Assembly (NCBI GenBank): GCA_020726505.1
Contig: JAHLEZ010000004.1
Coordinates: 2,108,001 to 2,172,000, forward strand
Source: Leptodontidium sp. MPI-SDFR-AT-0119
Lineage: Eukaryota > Ascomycota > Leotiomycetes > Helotiales > Leptodontidiaceae
Direction of reading: 5' to 3'
DNA length: 64,000 nucleotides
The translations under genes were made by a program, and so were the position numbers. Below are positions 48,135 to 58,170 of the stretch, piece after piece. Within the stretch, counting starts at the first letter, position 1. Each line of letters opens with the position of its first letter. Under the pieces are notes generated by a model. It did not search any database and had not been told where the DNA came from. It saw only the letters and a list, made by a program, of their open reading frames with translations.

Positions 48135-48898
48135 TCACCTCACAGAGTCTGGGGTGTACTTCATAAGAACCACTATCCGGTGGCTTTCAATAAATAGAGG
48201 CTTCTGGGAAATTGCCACAAATCCACACTTCGAATATAAGGCTCTGGCTGGAGGGTTGTCATCGTCCACCACGATACTCGCAGCAAAGGCCATTCCAACA
48301 TTCCTTGCTTCCTCAGACCCGTACGCCAGACACTTCTCAAGCAGTGCTTTCGCAATGCCTTGTCCACGAGCCTCGGGAAGTGTGAACATTCCGTTGATAC
48401 GCATGTGGTATTGTGAAAGTGCTTCAGCTCCTTCACTACGGCTTGCTTCCCACGGATTTGCTGATGGAGGCGATCTGGACGAGATATCAGATTCTTGAAG
48501 GCAGAAGTAACAATAACTGGCTGTACGAGAATAACGCAAGGAAAGTTGGTCGTTCGAGAGACTTCTCCCATGGCTCTCGTCCACAAATATGGGCAGAACA
48601 AAATACAACCGGCATGGAAGACATACTCCTCATACTCCTCTGCGAGAAAAGGAAGTGGACCGATAGCAGTCAAAGTACAGACTATACGATCAGACTGCAT
48701 GGCAACAAAAGTAGTCGCCTTTGGATTTGCCAATCTGTCGTACCAAACATCGTCGGTAAATGCGATTTCCCTTGCGTATGTCGAGCCAAAACATTCCGGC
48801 GCCGCTTTCAACGAGTATAACCGGAAGTTCTTGTACTGTTCCACGTACGAACGAATACTGGCATCGTCACGCGGAATCTGGATGATCTCGAAAGCCAT
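48135..48898 (-). CDS. GNAT-family N-acetyltransferase
   Basis: Small-molecule or protein N-acetyltransferase of the GNAT fold using acetyl-CoA; substrate unknown. Exons 48898-48610 and 48493-48135 (intron 48609-48494, 116 nt, AAG acceptor); 648 nt, 215 residues. Starts MAFEIIQIPRDDASIRSYV. Visible: LYSLKAAPECFGSTYAREI and a beta strand IVCTLTAIGPLPFLA. The acetyl-CoA pyrophosphate loop is in MFTLPEARGQGIAKALLEKC (Q/R-x-x-G-x-G/A). Then AASIVVDDDNPPARALYSKCGFV, the typical motif B with Asn, Ala and Tyr. The intron position was chosen to join YVFHA to ESDISSRSPPSANPW; this junction is less certain than the rest. It diverges from the CorA-like gene. Confidence 0.85.
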
Positions 48899-49330
48899 GT
48901 TGATGGAAGTGGAGGGTGACACGAGGGTCTCGTCAAGTCGCACTTGCTCACGAGGAGTAGAGGAATAAAACAGTACTAAGAACCACGGAGGGGCGCAAGA
49001 TCATGCGACGGAAGAAACACGACATTGAGATAGAGGGAAAAGAAGGAATCGCGGAGATATTTGTGCCATCTGACGAAGCTCTTGTGACTCAGAGGATCTG
49101 GAGTTTGGGAAGCGACTGAATCGTCGCGCCGCGTTCGCACCGCCGCCTCCCCTGTAAATAGCCTAGAGTTGGCGAGCTTTCAGTGGTCACAGCTCCGCCC
49201 CCATGTCTCACAGGCCTCAGCCGCGCAGCCTTGCGTTGCACATGGCGCTTCCAGCAGGAGGGAGAGTGAAGACTGCGACAGCTTTCCAACATCATGCCGC
49301 TTCCTTCACTCTTCTCGCGAATCTCATGCG
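48899..49330. promoter_or_regulatory. Divergent promoter region GNAT / CorA-like gene
   Basis: 432 nt between the two start codons. The CorA-like frame is open back to about 49169 but has no ATG before 49331. No TATA box or activator site was recognised. Confidence 0.45.
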
Positions 49331-51248
49331 ATGGCAAATTCGAATACAACCATTACTATGGAGAACGACGGACAATTCGCAGACTTCGATGATAAGCATA
49401 CCTTCGAAGAGAGCGAGAGGCGTGCTGCTCTCGAGTCCACAACCAACTTCGTAGTACAGTTTGGAGAGGAGGGTGCTGAAATTGCCTTCAACTACCAGGC
49501 AGATGGTATTGAAACTCTTTTGAAAGGTTCCCCTCCGGCAGAACGACCTGTCAGATGGATGTAGGTGGTTGCGCTCTTTAGTCCAGCTCAAATGCTAACA
49601 GGTCTTGCAACAGCAATATCTGGGCCCCTCACCAACAAAAAGGAATCATCAATCTCCTTGGAAAACACTACAAATTTTCCCCAAGACTTCTTGCTATCAT
49701 TGGTTCCGACCCCCCCGAGTCGAAAGCCCAGCAGAATAAACCGCTTGGCAGGTTTAAGGCCAAACTGTACAGGAAGGATGATATTGAGGTCGCGACCAAA
49801 GGCATGAGTGTTGATCTGCCTAACTACCCACGGAAATCGGCACACAGTGATATTAGTCATTACGCTCTTGCGAGACAGATGATAAATTACCAGTCCCATG
49901 ATGTTGGAGCACAATGTGAGGATCCTGTGTACTATGCTTGCGAGCCGGACGCTGATATGAAGTAGTTCTTTGCGTCGGAGCTAATTGGATTCACGAGCTG
50001 AAGCCTCTGGCCAGTGAGAATGACCCAGAAAAGGTGTCTGAAGGAAGACAGAAACGTTTATATTCCTGGCTTGTCATATGCGATGACCGTACGGGACCTA
50101 ATGTACCTTTGTTCCACGAAAACTTCTAACAATTTGCAGATACCGTGATATCCCTTCATGAGGATCCAGGCCAAGTCGAGGATCCCGAGGACCTGAGAGC
50201 CATTCGTATGAACACATTGAGTGTTTTGAGCCAATTGTCGACACACGGCACTGCGGATCCGATCTCGATGCAGACGGTCCGGCAAGCTTTGAAGCTAGAT
50301 CCTGGTCAAGGACATCCAGGACTTGAAGGAGCAAGCTTATTGTTTTACTATCTGTTTGATGATTGGCGAGCAGTTTACTCCACTGTTGCCATGTATCACA
50401 AACGGCTAGATGAGCTGGTTCGTAAATCAAATCTTCCGTCTAAGGATATATAGTTAACGAATAGCAGCAAGGTGCAATTCTGGACGAGGTGGTGCGTACA
50501 CCTAAAACCCTCTCTTCGAATTCAACTACTAACAGTACCAGAATCGAAAAGCAAACTCCTCACCAAATATCCAAATCATCCCACGATTACATCTACTCGG
50601 TCGCCAAATCAGACAAAACCAGCACTTATATGAAGGCTACAAGAACCTCATTAAACGAGTCCTTGAACCTAAAACAACCATGGGCCATGGTACTGCCCCG
50701 TCTCGAACTCCAACTGGGTTCAGTATTGGCCCAGGGAGCAGAGGAGTCGCACTGGCACTCTCTGCTGCACAGCGTTTCGAGCGACTTGGTGACAGGCTTG
50801 AATTACTCATTCTAAGCGAAACGAAGGAATTCCTCGCTGAGAAGGATGCCTTGGTATCAACTGTACGTACATCACCCTTTCGCCGCTACTTTTCCTGACA
50901 CAAAACCAGTACTTTAACATCAACGCCCAAAAAGACACTGAAGCCACCGCTCGCCTGACCCGCTCAGCCACGCTTCTCGCCAAACTCTCCGTCCTCTTCC
51001 TCCCAGTCAGCTTAATGACCAGCTACTTCTCGGTGCAAATCAAAGACCTAGAGGGCGTCTACACTACGAAAGACTACTGGTACTCTTTCGCCGTCCTCAT
51101 GAGCATCTCATTTCTCTTCCTCTTCTTCTTCAGCAGGTTGCTGATGTACGTCACCGAGACTCTGGACGCGTGGGTTAAGAAGGCTTCGAAATCCGGTCTG
51201 CATTACATGACGAAGAAATTGCGGAAGAGGGATGAGGAGAAATCGTAG
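49331..51248 (+). CDS. CorA-like Mg2+/metal-ion transporter family membrane protein
   Basis: Fungal CorA-like (MIT superfamily) protein with a large soluble N-terminal part and two C-terminal helices. Seven exons: 49331-49560, 49614-49915, 49966-50088, 50140-50417, 50465-50491, 50542-50862, 50910-51248; 1620 nt, 539 residues. Starts MANSNTTITMENDG. Typical segments: PVRWINIWAPHQQKGIINLL, ALARQMINYQSHDVGAQFLC, a helical bundle with IPRLHLLGRQIRQNQHLYEG, then LSVLFLPVSLMTSYFSVQI and YWYSFAVLMSISFLFLFFF. The CorA signature GMN after the first helix is absent (MTSYF). Exon 5 is only 27 nt; the surrounding introns are forced by stops, but its exact ends are uncertain. Ion transport is unproven. 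Confidence 0.8.
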
Positions 51249-52932
51249 CTGTTGAAAATTTGGCGTGGGGCTGGCTTGTGCTCTGCTTGTGCTTATGCCT
51301 TGTGCGGGCGTTTCGGTGGTTGGATGAGAGGCCGAAATACCACTGGTGTTTGGTATATATTACTTGCTGAAATTTGATTTGCATATACACAATCTGGAAA
51401 CCCCTCGATAAGTTGTGATCTCTGACCTTTTTTGGGATCTTGGTCTTACAATCCTCAGTCCCGTACTGTGTCATAGCCCTCATCCCTCCCGTCAAGGATG
51501 AAGCAACCGTCTTTTCATTCACATACTCCATGTCTCACCTCTCACCATCAAACGAGATTCCCCGCATCTCATCTAGTTTCCAGTACTTAAACCCATCTCA
51601 TCGCTCCAACCTGTTCGCTTGGATTGATAGCAAAGCACATGTAGCCACCCATCTTTCTTGAAATTGTCCTATAAAATAATAATCACTTCACTTACTTCAT
51701 ATATCTATTTGCAGCACATTCTAAACATACATTATGCCTACAAACGTACATCTATCAACAACTTCTGAGAGGGCCATCTGAAATATGAGTAGGCAAAACC
51801 ACTATCTTAGAACCCCTTCTCCACACCTATTCAAAGATTAATTCATCCATCACGCATTCATTCATAAGATATCTAGATCTTCATCTTCATCACATTACAA
51901 CTAATCAGTGACTAATCTGGAAGTCAGATAAGCAAAACCATTATCTTAACCCCATCTATCCAAACTTACTACACCAACAACAGTAGCACATCTACCAGCA
52001 CATCTACCAGCACATCTTCCTCATCATTGCTACACCTAATCTAGATTACCTTCAGCAATTTTTTATTAATTAATCTACCACATACCCACAAACTATCAGT
52101 GTTGATCCACAATTAATCATAGAACTATCAAATCCCCAGGTTCCACCCATAGCCCTTAAAATCTCATCGCCTAAAATGAAAACGAGAACCAAAAACAAAA
52201 ACAAAATGGACAGAGTGAATGTTGCTTCGCTAAATCCCTCCTCTAGACATCTAGCTCTAGTAATTCCGCCTTCAATTTACTAGCTCACCCAACACAAATC
52301 TTCATCTCACATACCGCACAATCCAGTAGACTAGACCATTTCCTAAGAGTAACATCTCGCCTAGGAGATTCTCGTGATATGACCCGCCCCTGAATAAAAG
52401 AAAACTTCCTTAGCTCCATTTCAAAACATGGAGATGTACCCTCTTAGGTACAAGAAATGGCACTGTTCAAAACTTGCGTTTTCAAGGAACTATAGGCTGA
52501 GCCATGAAATCCCTCCTATTTAGTCTAGGAAACTGCCAAAGCATTGGTCTTTCTTTTGCATTGGTTTTCATCATGGATGATTGAAAGCCGGGAACCACGT
52601 AGCACATTGTGAGATAGAAAAGTGAGGGACATGTAGAATCAGACTGCTGTATTTGCAAGTTTCTGTCTATTCTGTCTTTCTGTTTGTCTGCATGTGGTAG
52701 CTAGTTACAGCAAAGCCCAATGTAACTCATCGCAATTGTTCAAATCGTTCAAATCCATGCACGCTTCAATGTTCTCGTCAATCATAGCCATCCTTCATCG
52801 TAATCATCCATCATGAATTTGCCTTGTAGGCAAAGCAAAGCAAAGAAAAAGAAAAACATCGCACGCAGTCTATATCTCAACAGCAACATCGCATAGCAAC
52901 AATCATGGCATCGTAAACAGTTCGTATCCCTC
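51249..52932. other. Intergenic, A/T-rich (1.7 kb)
   Basis: 3' flanks of two convergent genes. The interval is unusually long and A/T-rich, with long ORF-free stretches and a small 12-nt tandem repeat (listed separately). No gene was recognised. Confidence 0.45.
51985..52020 (+). repeat. 12-nt tandem repeat (AGCACATCTACC)x3
   Basis: Three tandem copies, the third with one change (TTCC for TACC) at its end. Confidence 0.9.
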
Positions 52933-55249
52933 CTAGTGCTTTCTTGAAATGATGTGCTCTTGGAGTCCGTAAGGGTACCCATCATCATCCTCTCCCTCAG
53001 CATCTCGGTCAAGATCATCCATTGCCGCAGGGGCGTCTACAACGATAGACTCGTAACTTCCGTTGTTGGTGATTCCGGGAGGAGGAGCTGAGATGATGTT
53101 GTTTTCTTCTTCAGCAGGCTCACTCTTGACCTTCTTGGAATCGTCTCGTTTACGAGGGGCCCGAGGTTTCTTCGCCGTTGGGGGCTTGACAGCAGATGAT
53201 CCTGTATCAGGACCCATGGTATCGTCATCATCGTCCTTGATAGCAGCAGCCTTGCGCTTAGCGGGTGCTCTTTTCTTTCCAGCAGCTGAGCCGGCTGAAC
53301 CTCCCTGTTAAGATATTGTTAGCAATGCTCTTCATGTAAAGTCCTAGGAAGGCAATTACTCCACGACCGGCTCCGCCACGGCCTCGGCCACGACCACGAC
53401 CATTGCTACCTCTGACAGGAGTGTCTGCTGGAGTATCAACGCCAAAGTCCATCCCACCATTAGCAGGTATGGGCATCGGTCCAATACTGCCATTGAGCAC
53501 TCCCTTTACACGAAGCTGCAAAATGTTCGCCATCGCATCGAAGACAGTGACGGCACCACGCTGCTGAGCAAATCCGTTATGATCAAAACCCTGAGGATGG
53601 TTTTGACCGGGATTTCCGCCTTGTTGCTGGCCGCTTACCGGAACACCTGCATTTTGGTTGAGAACTGCGTTCTGCAAGACACCAAATTGTCGAGCCATGA
53701 CATTATTGCTGATTCCCAAGTAACCTACGGTTGTAGCGTTGTTGAGAAGAGCGACATTGGCTGGGGTATCTGGTATCTCGACTGTGGCACTGAAAGTCGA
53801 GTCTGCGGACCATGCGAATTGACCTCCCATCTGAGATGTAGCGTTTTCAATCGACAACAAGAGAGTGGCGTGTTGTCGAAGCCGCAAACCATAGCCCTCC
53901 AACTGCGTTCCGTAATTCTGCAAGGCCAAAATGGCAAACCCAGGCGTATATTCGTAATCTTCAACTTGTGGGGGCTCTGGCATCTTTTCCATAATAATAC
54001 GGCGGCTCATCATAGGAGGAGCGGCCTGATAGCCATAGCCATTCATGTAACCAGCACCATTGATTTGTCCTCGAGGATTAACGTTCGCCGCAGAGAAATC
54101 CCGAATGAAGGGGTCGAGAGCTGCATTCATGCCAGAAGATCCTCGTTCAAACTCGGCTCGACCTTGGTTGTAGGCAGCTGGAAATATATTGCCTCCATTG
54201 TTGACGGTTCGGTACCCATTTCCATTCAAGCCTCTGGCTTGGAGGCCTTGGAATGGCGATGGCTGGCTGCTACCACGGGATGATGGAACTGAAGGATCGT
54301 TCAAGTAGTCAACAAAGTTGAAATCGACGGGACTGGCTCCTTGAACAGCTGCGTGATGCAATGGCTGTTGACCTTGGTAACCGTACGACGCATGACTGAC
54401 TCTGGGAGTAGCTGCGTACTCAGTTGCGGGTGATGGATTGTTTGGCTGAGCGTGGTTTCGACCTGTATGTATATATTGTAAGCTTTTGTTCTGTGGGGAA
54501 ATAACAAAGTCACTTCAACTAATAGATTCTCTATTGTTTTGTACCGAGGTAGTTCTTCTAGTTGCAAGTGCTCCATGACGAGGCCGCAACTCAAAGGCAT
54601 TGCCGGTTTAGGAATTGAGGTGTGGAGCAGTATCAGATTGAGGGGAGAGCTAACCATTGAAATTACCACCGCTGCTCATGTTATAGTCGTTCTTGACTGG
54701 GGAACCGCCTCCAAGGGGAGTGTTTGAAGCAGCCGGACCGCGAGCGACCAAGCTATTGCTTCCACCAAAAGTTGTAGATGCAGAACCAGTAGATCCTAGT
54801 CGGGCCGTGATCATGCTGGGGTATGGGTTGGGGTGGGAGTATGGGTTTGGGTTTCGATATTGGTCGGATTGTTCGTTGTTGTTGTTGCCAGACATGCTGC
54901 TGTTTGTAGCAGTGGAGGAGATGCTGTTGACCAGACCTTCCCCGGCTTTCAATCAGCACCAATAGCACAAGTTACGTCTCTCCAAGGGATCATTCCCAAT
55001 TGTGGCATCTTCGCGGGTGGTAGGAAGAGATCGAGTGACGGACTTACCTGGAAGGCTTTGCTTGACTGAAGCGGTTGCTTGGCTGCCAGTAGATCCATTG
55101 GAAGCTGTTTGACTGCGAGAAGCTTCAGAAGAAGTTTTTGCGAGATAGTTCTCCACGGCTCGCTGTTGTGGTACGATTAGATCGGGACAATGCTCGATGT
55201 CATGACCGGAGTTGAAGCAGAAGGCACATTTTCCGCGAGGGGCAGACAT
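52933..55249 (-). CDS. Zinc-knuckle, low-complexity nuclear or RNA-binding-type protein
   Basis: No named family recognised. Four exons: 55249-55048, 54945-54655, 54462-53360, 53304-52933; 1968 nt, 655 residues. It starts MSAPRGKCAFCFNSGHDIEHC, a CX2CX4HX4C zinc knuckle at the very N-terminus. A Ser/Thr/Asn/Gly/Tyr-rich disordered stretch follows (about 250 residues). A structured segment contains EDYEYTPGFAILALQNYGTQL and VTVFDAMANILQLRVKGVL. Then come an RGG-like [14 protein letters not shown] and a Lys/Arg-rich tail (KKRAPAKRKAAAIK) with acidic patches, ending HIISRKH. This resembles RNA-granule or chromatin proteins, but function is a guess. The 192-nt intron 54654-54463 might hide an alternative exon. 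Confidence 0.75.
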
Positions 55250-55879
55250 GGCTTCGCAGCTGTTAGAGAAGCGTAAGTGGAAGAGGATGGATAGAGTAGG
55301 ATTGAATAGTGATTAGAGGTATGGGGGCTGTGTTAAGGTGCAGGTAGGAGGATGGAGAGAGTGTGTTGTGGAAGGAAGAGGAGAAAGTGTGTGTTGGGGA
55401 TTTTATGGGAAATGGGAGAACGTGTCCGGAATAGGCGAGAGAAAGCGGCAGTAGGCCACGGGGTGAATGAGAAGAATCTTACCTGGTTGGTTCCGAGTAC
55501 GGAAAGAGATTCTAGTTCTAAAGATAAGGCGTCGATGAGGAGGAGGGATGTATCAGACAATTCCTGCCCAGAGCTGATGGCAAGTGGTGACGTGAAAGTA
55601 AGATGAAGCGTGCCGAATGCGGACAGAGGTGAGATAGAGGAGGCTCCTGTCGGAGCAGGAGAGGGGACGAGGAGTGCAGAGGAGACGGAAAAGGGTATGG
55701 AGGCAGCTGGGAGGGCGCCAAAGAGCTGCTAGATCTGTCCCAACTTGGAGTCCTAGATCGGCTTTCGGTATTGCGTCACTAGTCCTTTGTACGTGCGGTG
55801 AGTAGACCTTTGGAGAAGGGCTGGTGGATCTAGGATAGGAAAGAAGATGGTTGTGGTGGAGGAGGGGGCCGGCAGTGAG
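55250..55879. other. Upstream region of the zinc-knuckle gene
   Basis: About 630 nt, strongly purine-rich (G/A) on the plus strand, so pyrimidine-rich in the sense of the gene, as expected of a fungal promoter and leader. No TATA box was seen. Confidence 0.45.
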
Positions 55880-57120
55880 GGAGGACGTGTCTAGCGAATA
55901 TTCATGAGAAAGGAGCCTCACGACTACTGACAACCTCTTTTCTTTTCTTAGCGAGAATTGAAGATCTTCATCATGAGGTGAGTACTATTATGCGTTGAAC
56001 GGACTCGAAGTGTCAGTTGGGAGGCTTGAATTGCATGTTTTTCAAGGAAGTTTCATTATACAGCTCAAACCACAAGACAAGAGCCTCAGGACCATTTACA
56101 ACGTGGCTTCTAGCTTTAGTAAGAATAAGCTACGTTGGTAATGACGTGAGCGTATTCCTGTAACGGAGGTATTCGAAGAGCAATATGATGCTTAAACTGC
56201 ATGTCTTTTGGAGTCGCACTTTACGTAGCCTAAACCATAAGATGAGAGTCTGATAGCCCTTTTCGTGACTTCTGACTTGAAGAAGGATAGGAGACTTCTA
56301 CAACTAGGTTACTAGGCGAGAGTTTCTATCTGTTGAAAGTATTCGAAGTGTTAGGTGTAGCAGATATACCTGTCTTTGGAAGTACTCCATGCAGCTCAAA
56401 CCACAAGGCGAGAGCCTCAGAAGCATTAGCCAACTAGCCTTTAGATTTGGAAAGAATCAACAAGTTCAGCGACGAGGTGAGCATTTCCATACGATGAAAG
56501 CATTTGAAATGCCAGGTAAGGCTCAGAAGGCTGCGAACAAGTCCTTCGAAGTACTTCACACAGCTCAAAAGACAACGCTATAATCACACGAGAAACGAAA
56601 CAACTTGGTTTCTCAATTAGGCAAGAACTAAGGACATCCATTACGACTTGAAGGTTCCCTTGTAACAAGAGTATTCAGAAGACCAGGTGGAGCTTAAATT
56701 GCAGGTCCTTCGGGGTGCTGTATGCCGCCTGGGACCAGGAGACGAGAACCTCACGACCGCAGACAGCCTGGCTCCTAGACTCAGATTACAAGGAGTTGTG
56801 TCGTTTGGAAGGCCATGGGAAGCTTAGTTAGAACAGCCACAAGTGCTTGCCCTTTGAAGTAAACAACACAAGAGCGAGCTTCACAACCGTAAATTCTCAA
56901 AACTTCAATGCTGACATTGTATATATAAAAGACCAGGACTAAGGTGAAGATTACCCATGATTATCTAAACACCGCTGTTACGCAAAGCCTCCATTTAGCT
57001 GGATAAGAGTGAGCCTGTCCTTCGAAAGACTTCAAGCGAATTTAATCATGAGATGAGAGTGGGGCCTCACAACCACAGGTGACCAGCGTTTAGACTAAGC
57101 TGGGATTAAAGATATTTAGC
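55880..57120. repeat. Degenerate tandem array, unit about 166 bp, about 8 copies
   Basis: The landmark CAGCTCAAACCACAAG plus GAGAGCCTCA recurs, diverged, at about 55892, 56061, 56226, 56392, 56561, 56725, 56860 and 57034. Spacings are 169, 165, 166, 169, 164, then a shortened unit and a longer one. Other parts of the unit also recur in order: a GAGGTGAG-type start, TATTCGAAG, GCTTAAACTGCATG and CTTTGGAAGT. The copies are roughly 60-75% alike by eye. No ORF spans the array. It is not a microsatellite and shows no transposon ends. Confidence 0.75.
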
Positions 57121-58170
57121 GATAAAGCAAAAAGTAAACCCTAGCTACAAGCTATCAAACGACTAAAAGGAGTTTGGTTTTGGGAAACGAGAGCAATGGC
57201 TTTATCTCTTGAAGAGCCTGACTTAAGTCTAAACTCAAGGAAACCTAGCGCGACATCTAAAACACCAGAGCGTGCGTATCTCAGAGCGACTTCTCTAACT
57301 CCCTCTCTTTTCCAAAGAATTTTCCAGTCTTAGAAGAAGAGGTGATCAACAATGACCTTTAGTCAATCAATGCCCTTATTATGTTGTGATTTCAAAGCAA
57401 TTACTTCTTGACACTACTTAGAACAATTCAAAATAGGCAAAAAATTATTCAAAACATCCCCTCCCAAAAAAAGGTAGTAAAGCCTTCGTGCAGTCCAGTG
57501 GCAATGACTAGCTGTTGTGAGTCGTTTTTCTAGGCTTGTTTTGAAAAATACCATGCTAAGCAGCTCGGCTCGAATTAGCCGAGACCACCCAATTTGGACC
57601 ACCACTTCCGCAAAAATCAACCAAGGAAGTGATTCGCTTGCTACTCTAAGATACTAAGGATATCTTCATGAGATATTGTGCGCTTGTAAAACACACTTAG
57701 ACTCTTTTCAATAATACAAGCCGGCCTCAGAACTAGGCACTTGCAAAACTGGACGACACAGAACTAGGACAGATAGATGACTTCAAAATTAGATCTCCTT
57801 GGCTTCTGTAGCACCTCAAACCTGTTCAAGCGACTTCAGTGCCCAAAGGCCTACGGAAGCTAGGCAGCAGGATCGCATATTTTATTGCTCAAGGATCCGG
57901 ATATTGACCAACCAAAGACGCTTGCATGTTTAGACAAGGAAAAATAGCAGTACAGTAAAGGAATGAGTTCATGACGCAGAGTCTGCTATGCTATGCTAGA
58001 CTTGCATTTGATACTTCTAGGTGATGCTCAAAGAAAGGCTCCTACTCCTTACAATAAGAACCAAGGTATCGTACCATGCCATGCTGTGCCCATCTCCATG
58101 CTTATGCCTCCTAACGCCGATGATGCAATGCAGTACTCCCAATCCAAACTCCGAACGATGCCGCCTATAA
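57121..58170. other. Intergenic, A/T-rich, with a small hairpin
   Basis: About 1 kb with no supported gene. A perfect 7-bp inverted repeat, CTCGGCT(6 nt)AGCCGAG, lies at 57564-57583. The right part is the 3' flank of PPN1. A faint further copy of the upstream array unit may start near 57229, but this is doubtful. Confidence 0.4.

Noticed and set aside
54464..54654. Extra internal exon in the zinc-knuckle gene (ELRPRHGALATRRTTS frame)
   Set aside because: It looks codon-like, but no acceptor and donor keep phase with the neighbouring exons; direct splicing fits.
55880..57120. CRISPR-like or microsatellite interpretation of the tandem array
   Set aside because: Units are about 166 bp and diverged along their whole length, without short identical repeats and unique spacers; the genome is eukaryotic.
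57564..57583. Hairpin as a MITE or transposon end
   Set aside because: Only 7-bp arms, no second copy and no target-site duplication seen.
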